Source: Hyunsoonleella jejuensis (GTDB taxonomy: Bacteria > Bacteroidota > Bacteroidia > Flavobacteriales > Flavobacteriaceae). From it: a DNA stretch of 64,000 nucleotides. Under the pieces are notes generated by a model. It did no database searches and had not been told where the DNA came from. It saw only the letters and a program-made list of their open reading frames with translations. Positions 44,941 through 52,733 of this stretch are shown one piece after another. The stretch is from positions 1 through 64,000 of the forward strand of contig NZ_FOFN01000001.1 in the NCBI RefSeq assembly GCF_900111025.1, in the 5' to 3' direction. The translations under genes and the position numbers were made by a program. The first letter of the stretch is position 1. Each line of letters begins with the position of its first letter.

Positions 44941-44978
44941 AAAACCAAAAAAGAATATGAAAATTTTTTTTTGGTTTT
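44941..44978. repeat. 12-bp perfect inverted repeat between ilvD and metK
   Basis: AAAACCAAAAAA (44941-44952) pairs with TTTTTTGGTTTT (44967-44978) around a 14-nt loop. It has T-runs on both strands, but few G-C pairs, so its role as terminator or operator is not clear. Confidence 0.7.
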
Positions 44979-45050
44979 ACACTGCCAGCTAGTGATCTTG
45001 GTTTGCACGATATCTTTTTGCCATAACGCATATATTTCTCTTATTTTTTT

Positions 45051-45058
45051 TACTTTTG
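45051..45058 (+). promoter_or_regulatory. candidate -7 promoter element of metK
   Basis: TACTTTTG matches TAnnTTTG and lies about 16 bp before the riboswitch, which places the transcript start directly ahead of the aptamer. The same octamer precedes the histidine-kinase gene at 52722. Confidence 0.6.
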
Positions 45059-45073
45059 CACATCGATAAATCA

Positions 45074-45180
45074 TAGAGGAAAGATTTGACTGATTGCAAC
45101 CTCTTTACACCACAAAAATCGTGTAAGCAAAAATGCTAAAGGCAGTGTAAACTCCTGAGACGTTTTCCGTCAAATCTTAC
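45074..45180 (+). ncRNA. SAM-I (S-box) riboswitch
   Basis: The region directly upstream of metK folds as an S-box aptamer: P1 is AAGATTTGAC (45081-45090) with GTCAAATCTT (45169-45178), a perfect 10-bp stem. Inside are the conserved GCAACC (45096-45101), a TTACAC/GTGTAA stem (45105-45110 with 45121-45126) and the TGCTAAA segment (45134-45140). It binds S-adenosylmethionine, the product of metK, giving feedback control. P1 ends 20 bp before the ATG, so sequestration of the start region is a likely output; no separate terminator is visible. Confidence 0.88.
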
Positions 45181-45197
45181 TTCGAAAACAAAATAGT

Positions 45198-46451
45198 ATG
45201 CCATATTTATTTACTTCAGAAAGTGTTTCTGAAGGACATCCAGATAAAGTTGCCGACCAAATAAGCGACGCCTTAATTGATAATTTTTTAGCCTTTGATG
45301 CCGACTCAAAAGTAGCTTGTGAAACTCTAGTAACTACGGGACAAGTAGTGCTTGCTGGCGAGGTAAAATCACATACCTATCTTGACGTGCAAAAAATTGC
45401 AAGGGATACTATAAACAAAATTGGATATACCAAAGGCGAGTATATGTTCGATGGGAATTCCTGTGGTGTCTTTTCGGCAATACATGAACAATCTGAAGAC
45501 ATCAATCAAGGTGTAGATCGTGCTACCAAAGAGGAACAAGGTGCCGGAGACCAAGGGATGATGTTTGGTTATGCCACCAACGAAACCGAAAACTATATGC
45601 CTTTGGCTTTAGATTTATCGCATCGCATTTTAATTGAATTGGCGGCGCTACGTCGTGAAAACAAAGACATCACCTACTTAAGACCAGATTCTAAAAGTCA
45701 GGTAACCATTGAATATAGTGACGATAATGTACCGCAACGCATTGATGCTATTGTAGTATCTACACAACATGATGAGTTTGCCGATGATGATACCATGTTG
45801 GCAAAAATAAGAAAGGACATCGTAGAAATTTTAATACCGCGCGTGGTTGCTAAACTTCCTGAAAAGATTCAAACCTTATTTAATAGCGATATTAAGTATC
45901 ATATCAACCCCACCGGGAAATTTGTAATTGGCGGTCCGCATGGAGATACGGGCCTAACAGGGCGTAAAATTATTGTAGACACTTACGGCGGCAAAGGTGC
46001 CCATGGTGGTGGTGCATTTTCTGGGAAAGACCCTAGCAAAGTAGATAGAAGTGGAGCATATGCTACGCGACATATTGCTAAAAACCTAGTGGCAGCAGGT
46101 GTTGCAGATGAAGTTTTAGTGCAAGTAAGTTACGCTATTGGTGTTGTAGAACCTATGGGTATTTTTATTGATACTTATGGCACTTCAAAAGTAAACTTGA
46201 GCGATGGCGAAATTGCTGAAAAGGTGTCACAAATTTTTGATATGCGCCCTTACGCGATTGAGACACGACTAAAATTACGGTCGCCCATGTACAGTGAAAC
46301 AGCCGCTTATGGCCACATGGGGCGCACTAACAGAACCGTAACAAAAACCTTTGAACAACCTAATGGCGAAAGCACAACGCTTGATGTGGAGTTGTTTACT
46401 TGGGAAAAGTTGGATTTTGTGGATAAGGTGAAGCATGTGTTTAACTTGTAA
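45198..46451 (+). CDS. metK: S-adenosylmethionine synthase
   Basis: This 417-residue enzyme makes S-adenosylmethionine from methionine and ATP. It has [15 protein letters not shown] at 11-25, the [12 protein letters not shown] loop and [16 protein letters not shown], the family signatures. The length is slightly above the roughly 385 residues of the E. coli protein. It stands alone on the + strand behind an S-box riboswitch, and is closed by a terminator at 46588-46620. Confidence 0.97.
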   Translation: MPYLFTSESVSEGHPDKVADQISDALIDNFLAFDADSKVACETLVTTGQVVLAGEVKSHTYLDVQKIARDTINKIGYTKGEYMFDGNSCGVFSAIHEQSEDINQGVDRATKEEQGAGDQGMMFGYATNETENYMPLALDLSHRILIELAALRRENKDITYLRPDSKSQVTIEYSDDNVPQRIDAIVVSTQHDEFADDDTMLAKIRKDIVEILIPRVVAKLPEKIQTLFNSDIKYHINPTGKFVIGGPHGDTGLTGRKIIVDTYGGKGAHGGGAFSGKDPSKVDRSGAYATRHIAKNLVAAGVADEVLVQVSYAIGVVEPMGIFIDTYGTSKVNLSDGEIAEKVSQIFDMRPYAIETRLKLRSPMYSETAAYGHMGRTNRTVTKTFEQPNGESTTLDVELFTWEKLDFVDKVKHVFNL

Positions 46452-46587
46452 CTGACTACTAAAGACCAACTTCAAAAAAGCACTATTTCGTTCTGAATAC
46501 AACGAGTAGGTTTTAAATTTATATCCACAGTCCATTGAATTAACAGCGCATTTTGTGCAGCTTTTTTGAGTTGCATAAAATTTTGAA

Positions 46588-46620
46588 TAAAAAAAGACGG
46601 TTTAAATACCGTTTTTTTTA
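46588..46620. terminator. bidirectional intrinsic terminator
   Basis: ACGGT (46597-46601) pairs with ACCGT (46608-46612), flanked by an A-run on the left and eight T on the right. It can end metK on the + strand and the beta-barrel gene on the minus strand. Confidence 0.8.
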
Positions 46621-46721
46621 TTGAAACTCATCTTGAATTTGTAAAAATTTTACACTATTCATGTCTACTGGCGGATATAAGCCCTTAACTTACAGATATA
46701 CGAGACTGGTAAACGAACCTC

Positions 46722-49427
46722 CTAAATCTCATATCTTAATCGAAACGTCACAAACCTTGGTTGTATAAAATATTCCGAAGTAAATACAGATACATTATTA
46801 TTACCGTTTTGTATTAAAGACGTGGCATTTAACAGGTTGGTCGCCTTAAGGGTATATTCCCATTTTGCATCACGGTCTTTTCTGTAAGACAGGGAAGCAT
46901 TCCATATTTCAAACTCTTGTGGAGACCCATTTGGATTGCTTTGGCGTGTGTATGCATAATCGGTTAAAAATGTGAATTTCTTCCAGATATAGGCATCAAA
47001 CTCAATAGATGGGGCATTAGTGGTAAAGGTTGTGCTTCGCCCACCTTGCTGGTTTGTGTTTACCGCGTAACGGTAAGAGATTTCAAAATTTGGCGCCTCC
47101 CTAAAATTAGTTCTTAGCTCTGGTGTATAAGATTGCTGAAAATTCTCATTAATAGAGCGCTCCCCTTGGATAAACTGATTAAACTTACTGTAATTAAAAC
47201 GGGTATTGATACTAGCTCTCAACTTACCGAATGTACGCTGAAAACGCCCAAAAGCCGTAACACTTTCGTCGGCAAAACCAGAATTAAAAAAGTTATTGGT
47301 ACGCACTACACTTTCAAAATTAGAAATAGAGCGTATTTGGTCTACTGCATTACTATAATTTACAACAGCAAACACATTGGTATAGTTAAACAGGTTAAAG
47401 CTTCTGTAAATTAAACTAACGTTATTGGTTAATGCATTTTGCAACTCTGGATTACCTACTTGAATGCTATTAAACCCATTTAATACAATACCACTTGCTA
47501 ATCGCGTAACATCGGTAAATTGGTTACGCATAGTGTACCTGAGTGTTAAACTCTCGCTCTTTTTAAATTGCATACGGGTTTCGAAACTTGGTAATAGCAA
47601 TCCGAAATTATCTTGGAATTCTTGACCAAACTGATCGTTACCGTATCTGTAAGCATGCGCGGAAACCCCGGGCATAAAGGTAAAAATTCCAGCTTTTAAG
47701 GTGTATTTCGCTCCTAAATAATAATCGCTAAAGCTATATACAATGTCGTTAATAGCTATACCATTGTTGAAGTTTGGTGTGGGATCAAAATTAGAATCAT
47801 CGTCCAAAATTTGAAATAAATTAGAATTAAAATCTTGCCTACTGGAAATAGCACCTAAGGTTAGGTTGATGTTACTCTTATCATTTAAAACGTTCCAGTA
47901 GTCTAATTTAGCATCTAACTGATTGGTTTTTACACGTCTGGTTTGATTGATGTTGTATCCTATCTGATCTGGATCTAAACCTAAGGCATCTGCTGTATTT
48001 TCGTAATTATCCTTATCCTCTAAAATTGCGTTATAAAATGGGTCTTCATCCTGTAGCAAATGTTGTACCTCTAAAGCAAAAATGTTGGTTTCGTTTAGGG
48101 TGTAGTAATAATTTAAATTCTGATTGATACTATAGGGCGTGTTGTCTTCAAACTGGTTTGTGTTTCCAATAACCGATGAAAAGAAGTTCTGCTCTTGCGA
48201 CTCTTTTGTTACGCGTCCTAACACATCATAATCCATTTGGTTATTAAAATTAGGCTTGTACGTGGCACTTAGCTTCACCAATCCAATATCTGAACGCTGT
48301 GACGTGATTTGATCTGTATCTTCATCGGGAATTCCCAAATTCGGATTTGTATATTGCACAGATCTTATCTGTCGGATATCAACACTACTACTATTAAAAA
48401 TTCCAAAACCACTGATATCTAAAGCCCTATTTGGAGAATAACTAAAATTCGCCGAAGCCAGTTTATTTTCAATATTTTGAGCGCGATTGTTTTGGGTTGC
48501 TAAAAACCCTAAATCGTTGTTTCCTAAATTTAAACTGGTACCACTATCTCTACTTGGAGACCTAAAACCGCCGCCAAAACCTCTTAAGTCGCGTCGTGAA
48601 AGTGCTGGTTCTCCGGTATTATTCAAATCACCAATAATGTTAATGCTATATTTAGGGCTGTAATAAAACAATTTGGGTTGCACGAGATACAACTCATCAT
48701 CTGGCGACGACCCACCACCCGCAGTTACATTACCAAACCAGAAATTCTTTTTTCCTTCTTTTAACTTAATATTTATGGCGTAGTTATCTTGATTATTGGT
48801 TACACCGCTTAATTGACCAACTTCGGCATAATTTTTAAGCACCTGTACCTTATCCACAGCGTTGGATGGGATGTTTTTGGTAGCTAATTTGGTGTCGCCA
48901 TCAAAAAAATCTTTACCATCTACCATAATTTTAGACACACGTTGGCCTTCAACTTCAATTTGGCCTTCGTCATTTACCTCTACACCAGGTAATTTTTCCA
49001 ATACATCTTCCAGCTTTCGCTCTGTACCGTTTTTAAAAGAATCTGCATTATATATCAACGTATCGCCTTTTATAGTTACTGGCATTTCATAAGTTAGCTC
49101 TACCGCATCCAAAGCATTATCAGTAACCATGGTGATGTCTTTATCAATATTTGCATCTGTGGTTTCTATAATCTCTTCGAACGTTTTCATACCGATATAG
49201 CTCACTTGCAGTTTGTACTGAGAATTTTTACCTAGTGTTAACACAAACTTCCCTTTCTCGTTCGTAATTCCGTAAGATTCCATGGCATTCGTCTCTTGGT
49301 TAAGTGCCATAACGTTTGCCAATTCTAACGGGCTGCCTATACTATCTTTTACAACCCCTTGCAGTTTAACTTGCGAAAAGCCCAGGGTTACTAATAATGT
49401 AAATACTATGGTTAGTTTTAATTTCAT
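46722..49427 (-). CDS. outer-membrane beta-barrel receptor with regulatory-like N-domain
   Basis: This 901-residue protein has a signal peptide (about residues 1-18), a carboxypeptidase-regulatory-like beta-sandwich (about 21-100, VKLQGVVKDSIGSPLELANV in its first part), a plug-like region (about 125-215, LEDVLEKLPGVEV and VSKIMVDGKDFFDGD) and a long barrel ending in an aromatic-rich strand (PRFVTFRLRYEI). It is of the TonB-dependent receptor-like family found with GLPGLI genes. It starts 17 bp after the first GLPGLI gene stop and probably shares its transcript. The ligand is unknown. Confidence 0.85.
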   Translation of the reverse strand: MKLKLTIVFTLLVTLGFSQVKLQGVVKDSIGSPLELANVMALNQETNAMESYGITNEKGKFVLTLGKNSQYKLQVSYIGMKTFEEIIETTDANIDKDITMVTDNALDAVELTYEMPVTIKGDTLIYNADSFKNGTERKLEDVLEKLPGVEVNDEGQIEVEGQRVSKIMVDGKDFFDGDTKLATKNIPSNAVDKVQVLKNYAEVGQLSGVTNNQDNYAINIKLKEGKKNFWFGNVTAGGGSSPDDELYLVQPKLFYYSPKYSINIIGDLNNTGEPALSRRDLRGFGGGFRSPSRDSGTSLNLGNNDLGFLATQNNRAQNIENKLASANFSYSPNRALDISGFGIFNSSSVDIRQIRSVQYTNPNLGIPDEDTDQITSQRSDIGLVKLSATYKPNFNNQMDYDVLGRVTKESQEQNFFSSVIGNTNQFEDNTPYSINQNLNYYYTLNETNIFALEVQHLLQDEDPFYNAILEDKDNYENTADALGLDPDQIGYNINQTRRVKTNQLDAKLDYWNVLNDKSNINLTLGAISSRQDFNSNLFQILDDDSNFDPTPNFNNGIAINDIVYSFSDYYLGAKYTLKAGIFTFMPGVSAHAYRYGNDQFGQEFQDNFGLLLPSFETRMQFKKSESLTLRYTMRNQFTDVTRLASGIVLNGFNSIQVGNPELQNALTNNVSLIYRSFNLFNYTNVFAVVNYSNAVDQIRSISNFESVVRTNNFFNSGFADESVTAFGRFQRTFGKLRASINTRFNYSKFNQFIQGERSINENFQQSYTPELRTNFREAPNFEISYRYAVNTNQQGGRSTTFTTNAPSIEFDAYIWKKFTFLTDYAYTRQSNPNGSPQEFEIWNASLSYRKDRDAKWEYTLKATNLLNATSLIQNGNNNVSVFTSEYFIQPRFVTFRLRYEI

Positions 49428-49444
49428 GGTTTTTGGTTGTTTAT

Positions 49445-50287
49445 CTATCGCCTAGAGCCTCCACCCCTCCTAAAATTTTCCCTCATTTCTTGGAACTTGC
49501 TCGTGGCAATATCTACGTATTCTTCTTTTGTTACTTCTTTTCCTTTAGATGGTTTTTTTATAGTTGCCTTATCCTCTGGATTTAATATTATTTTGGTACA
49601 CAACATGGTAGTTTTATCGGTATTAATCTCCAGAATTAAACCTGGTAAGCCTTGGTAGAAATCTGGACCATGATTTACAGGTATTTGCATAGTGTACCAT
49701 GCTGTTATTGTAATGGGTTGTTCTGCTTCCTGTTCTGCTTCATCATCTTTATCCTCAGTAGTATCAGAAGGTCTTCTAAAGCTAGACATATCAAAATCTT
49801 TCCATGTTTTTATTGCCGTAGCCTTAAAACAGGTATAACCACCAATTTGCTTGGTTTCTCCAGTCATTTTCCAATCTAACTCAGGAATATCATCTTTTAT
49901 TAAAAACAGTTTTCCAAAGAGTTCATGTTCACTCAAAATTTCTTTAGACTTAATGTTTTTGTAAGTAACACCATCAATTGCACCGGACATTACAGAACCA
50001 AATCTTCCACCCTGACCTTGCCCAGGTGTTTCTAATTTTTCATCTAATTTATAAACCGACTCTACTTTGTTAAAGTCTAAAATAAAGGTCTTTTCAAACA
50101 TTTGCTTTAAGCGTTCTGCCATTCGTTTCTTTTGGTCTTCAGACATATTTGGTCGTCCAAAGTTGCTCATATCTACTGAAGTTTTAGACATATAATAAGC
50201 TTTACCTTGGAACTCTTGAGCATTTATGACTAGTGAAAAGATTAAAAATAAAAGAGGAATTGAACGCACTGCAGTGGTTTTTGTCAT
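49445..50287 (-). CDS. GLPGLI-family secreted protein (copy 1)
   Basis: This 280-residue protein has a signal peptide (about residues 1-23) and the namesake motif, here QGLPGLILEIN near residue 210, preceded by the conserved WYTMQIPVNHGP. It carries EFQGKAYY after the signal peptide and ILNPEDKATIKKPSKGKEV near the end, shared with the two other copies. The function of the family is unknown. It directly precedes the outer-membrane receptor gene in the same operon. The C-terminus is rich in Arg and Gly. Confidence 0.92.
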   Translation of the reverse strand: MTKTTAVRSIPLLFLIFSLVINAQEFQGKAYYMSKTSVDMSNFGRPNMSEDQKKRMAERLKQMFEKTFILDFNKVESVYKLDEKLETPGQGQGGRFGSVMSGAIDGVTYKNIKSKEILSEHELFGKLFLIKDDIPELDWKMTGETKQIGGYTCFKATAIKTWKDFDMSSFRRPSDTTEDKDDEAEQEAEQPITITAWYTMQIPVNHGPDFYQGLPGLILEINTDKTTMLCTKIILNPEDKATIKKPSKGKEVTKEEYVDIATSKFQEMRENFRRGGGSRR

Positions 50288-50416
50288 GATAATTAGTGTT
50301 TGATGTTATCTTAAAATATATGCTCCTAAAGAAACTATTTCTTTCTGAAAGACGTTTATATTTGACTAAACCAAAACCTGTAAGTTTAAAGCTATTGTAT
50401 TAAAATATTGTTAAAA

Positions 50417-51268
50417 TTATCGACTGTAACGTCTACCAACTCTATTATCACGAAACTCCTTCATTTTTTTGAAGATGATTTCTTTGTATTCTGCTTTTGT
50501 TACTTCTTGACCTCTATTTGGTGCTTCAATTTTTATTTTCTCCTGAGGATTCATTACCAGCTTAGAACATAATATGGTAGTTGTACCAATATTTAATTCG
50601 AAAATTAACCCAGGTAAACCCCAAAATTCTGATGGCCCTTGACTTACTGGTACTTGCGGCGAATACCAAGCTTCTACTTCTGTCATAGGAATCTCTTCTT
50701 CTATATCTTCAGAATTCGCATCTGACGAATCATTTTCATCCTCGTTTGTTTCCTGACGCAATTGGCTCCAAGAAAATTCCCAGAACGACAATTCTGAAGT
50801 AGGTATCATGGCTGTAGCTTTCATACAAGTATAATTACCAATTTGCTTTGTCTCGGCACTTATCTTCCAATCAATTTTCAATAATTTGTCTTCTATTAAA
50901 AACTTTTTACCATAAAACTCTTGGTCTTGCACAAAGGTATTGGTCTTTACGTTTTTGTACTGTTCCCCTGGCGTAAAATTCTTGCCCCAAGAATCAGTTG
51001 CTCCAGACATAGCATCCAATTTTTCATACTCATTATAGACCGATGCTTCCTTGTTGAACGTTAAAATGTATGTTTTTTCCAGTCTATTTTTTAAACGTGC
51101 AGCAATCTGCTTCTTTTGGGCTTCACTCATTTTTGCACCCCAACGCCCCAAATTCATCTGAGCTTTGTAAACATACTCTGCCTTACCTTGAAACTCTTGT
51201 GCACTTATAGAAACTGGCACTATAAAACTTAAACAAAAAATTACTATGGCGAACTTAACTGACTTCAT
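50417..51268 (-). CDS. GLPGLI-family secreted protein (copy 2)
   Basis: This 283-residue paralog has a signal peptide, EFQGKAEYVYK after it, an acidic insert (NEDENDSSDANSEDIEEE) and the motif WGLPGLIFELN. The gene has its own candidate promoter: TATATTTG on the minus strand (51302-51295), with TAACATATT direct repeats 28 bp further upstream. That layout matches the neighbouring two-component promoter. Confidence 0.92.
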   Translation of the reverse strand: MKSVKFAIVIFCLSFIVPVSISAQEFQGKAEYVYKAQMNLGRWGAKMSEAQKKQIAARLKNRLEKTYILTFNKEASVYNEYEKLDAMSGATDSWGKNFTPGEQYKNVKTNTFVQDQEFYGKKFLIEDKLLKIDWKISAETKQIGNYTCMKATAMIPTSELSFWEFSWSQLRQETNEDENDSSDANSEDIEEEIPMTEVEAWYSPQVPVSQGPSEFWGLPGLIFELNIGTTTILCSKLVMNPQEKIKIEAPNRGQEVTKAEYKEIIFKKMKEFRDNRVGRRYSR

Positions 51269-51294
51269 GATGCTGTTAGATTTAAAATGTTCAA

Positions 51295-51350
51295 CAAATA
51301 TAGATAATTATTAAACAAAATAATTTTTTATAACATATTTCTAACATATT
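51295..51350 (-). promoter_or_regulatory. promoter of GLPGLI copy 2 with direct repeats
   Basis: The minus strand shows TATATTTG (51302-51295), matching TAnnTTTG. Upstream, AATATGTTA occurs twice (plus-strand TAACATATT at 51331-51339 and 51342-51350) with an 11-bp period. The gap between the repeats and the -7 element is 28 bp, close to the arrangement at 52669-52729. Confidence 0.6.
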
Positions 51351-51371
51351 CATCTAAAAACTAAGTGTTTC

Positions 51372-52196
51372 TTAGCCGCCAACGTGAAACATCACACGTT
51401 CTCCACTTTTCTTGCCACTGTTTACGGATCGAAATTCTTCTAACCTTTCTGCCGTTTTTTTATCTTGTATGTCGTCAAATTCTTCTTGAGATACTTTTTT
51501 GCCTTTTGCAGGCTCAGCTATTTCGACTACTTCTTCTGGGTTTAAAACTATCTTGGTACATACTAATGTGAGTTTTCCATCATTCACTTCTAAAATTAAA
51601 CCTGGAAGTCCGAAATAATTAGAAGGCCCATTACTCACAGGTATTTGAGGCGTATACCAAACCGTGGTGGTGCGTGGTTTTGTTACGGTTGTGAACTCCC
51701 CTTCTTCATTGAAGGTTCTAGTGGTATATTCATCCTCAAAAATAGCTTTGTAACAGGTATACTCGCCTATATTTTTAGTTTCATTAACTAATTGCCATGT
51801 TCTGCTGGTTAATGAATCTTTGATTAAAAATAATTTCCCGTAAAGTTCAGTTTTATTGGTGTAACGTCGCTCCTTAATATTTTTATACATTATATCGTCA
51901 CCTTGAACTATTTTAATACTTATACCCGAACTTGGAGGTTGCGGTGCATCAAGCTTTTGTTCTTGCTTGTAAATAGACTCATATGTATTGAACTCTAAGG
52001 TGTACTCGCGCTGAAACTGCTTTTTTAACTGCTCCTGAATCATTTTTTGTTGGGCATTATCCATTTTATCATCTCCCATTTTCAAATCTACTTTTCGGTG
52101 TGATTTATAAGTAGCAACCCCCTGGAATTCTTGCGCTTCTAGCTTTGACACTACCAATAGCGTGAAAACAATGATTATATATACTAAGGTTTTCAT
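51372..52196 (-). CDS. GLPGLI-family secreted protein (copy 3)
   Basis: This 274-residue paralog has a signal peptide (about residues 1-21), EFQGVATYKS after it and the motif YFGLPGLILEVN, with VWYTPQIPVSNGP before it. It starts 2 bp after the stop of the small secreted protein gene at 52199, so the two share a transcript. Three diverged copies in tandem suggest duplication followed by specialisation. Confidence 0.92.
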   Translation of the reverse strand: MKTLVYIIIVFTLLVVSKLEAQEFQGVATYKSHRKVDLKMGDDKMDNAQQKMIQEQLKKQFQREYTLEFNTYESIYKQEQKLDAPQPPSSGISIKIVQGDDIMYKNIKERRYTNKTELYGKLFLIKDSLTSRTWQLVNETKNIGEYTCYKAIFEDEYTTRTFNEEGEFTTVTKPRTTTVWYTPQIPVSNGPSNYFGLPGLILEVNDGKLTLVCTKIVLNPEEVVEIAEPAKGKKVSQEEFDDIQDKKTAERLEEFRSVNSGKKSGERVMFHVGG

Positions 52197-52198
52197 AA

Positions 52199-52564
52199 TT
52201 ATGATTTGTTTTTGTAATATTTGATTGCCGATTTTCTTATCAATTTAATGCTTTTAATAAAACCATCTAAATCATTAGTATTACCTTTTACTTTATACGT
52301 TAGGTGACTATTTGAATTTTCGGCTGTATTCTCGCATGTAACTGTAAAACTCAACGCTTCATTGTCATCAACATCTAAAACAATGTTTTTAATGTCACTA
52401 ACATCAAATGTTCTTTTTATATCCTCTGCCGAATTAACCGTTACAGAAATATTAAGGTTTTCGAATGTCACTTTATCTTTTGAAATATCGCCTTCCAAAG
52501 TAGTGTTTTGAGCCGAAGCGAACGTAAAACTAATAAGTGCTAAAATTGTAACTAAATTTTTCAT
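52199..52564 (-). CDS. small secreted protein, unknown function
   Basis: This 121-residue protein has a signal peptide ending near SFTFASA (about residue 18). The mature part (about 100 residues) looks like a small beta-rich domain with a basic helical C-terminus (LIRKSAIKYYKNK). No family is recognised. It is the first gene of the minus-strand arm, divergent from the histidine-kinase gene, and 2 bp ahead of GLPGLI copy 3. Confidence 0.7.
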   Translation of the reverse strand: MKNLVTILALISFTFASAQNTTLEGDISKDKVTFENLNISVTVNSAEDIKRTFDVSDIKNIVLDVDDNEALSFTVTCENTAENSNSHLTYKVKGNTNDLDGFIKSIKLIRKSAIKYYKNKS

Positions 52565-52638
52565 GTGTTTTGATTTTTAAGATTAATACTTTTTTTGATT
52601 ATAAAAACAACTGTAGTCGTTCTTTGATTGATGTGGTA

Positions 52639-52646
52639 CAAATATC
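52639..52646 (-). promoter_or_regulatory. candidate -7 element of the 52199-52564 transcript
   Basis: GATATTTG on the minus strand differs from TAnnTTTG at the first base. It lies 22 bp downstream, in that reading direction, of the GTTAAC repeats. Confidence 0.4.
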
Positions 52647-52668
52647 ATAAGCAAAAACGGTTATGAAA

Positions 52669-52694
52669 GTTAACCAGTGTTAACGAGTGTTAAC
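52669..52694. promoter_or_regulatory. three GTTAAC repeats at exact 10-bp spacing
   Basis: GTTAAC occurs at 52669, 52679 and 52689, one helical turn apart, in the gap between the divergent small-secreted-protein and histidine-kinase genes. The two later copies share the longer unit AGTGTTAAC. The layout is that expected of a cooperatively binding OmpR/PhoB-type regulator; the adjacent response regulator is the obvious candidate. Confidence 0.7.
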
Positions 52695-52721
52695 CGATTA
52701 GTTTTTAAGGGTTTTTCCCTT

Positions 52722-52729
52722 TACTTTTG
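52722..52729 (+). promoter_or_regulatory. candidate -7 element of the two-component operon
   Basis: TACTTTTG matches TAnnTTTG and ends only 4 bp before the kinase ATG at 52734, so the transcript may be leaderless or nearly so. It lies 27 bp after the GTTAAC repeats. Confidence 0.6.
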
Positions 52730-52733
52730 AAGT

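Larger units (their letters stand above)
44724..45197. promoter_or_regulatory. divergent ilvD-metK control region
   Basis: This gap of 474 bp carries, from the metK side, the S-box riboswitch (45074-45180) and its -7 element (45051-45058), then a 12-bp inverted repeat (44941-44978) and a short Ile-containing frame on the ilv strand (44914-44882). The last 150 bp before ilvD are AT-rich and show nothing further. Confidence 0.6.

Noticed and set aside
44942-45031. 30-residue minus-strand frame starting MRYGKKISCK as an ilv leader peptide
   Set aside because: It has few branched-chain residues, overlaps the metK promoter and runs through the inverted repeat; nothing ties it to ilv control.
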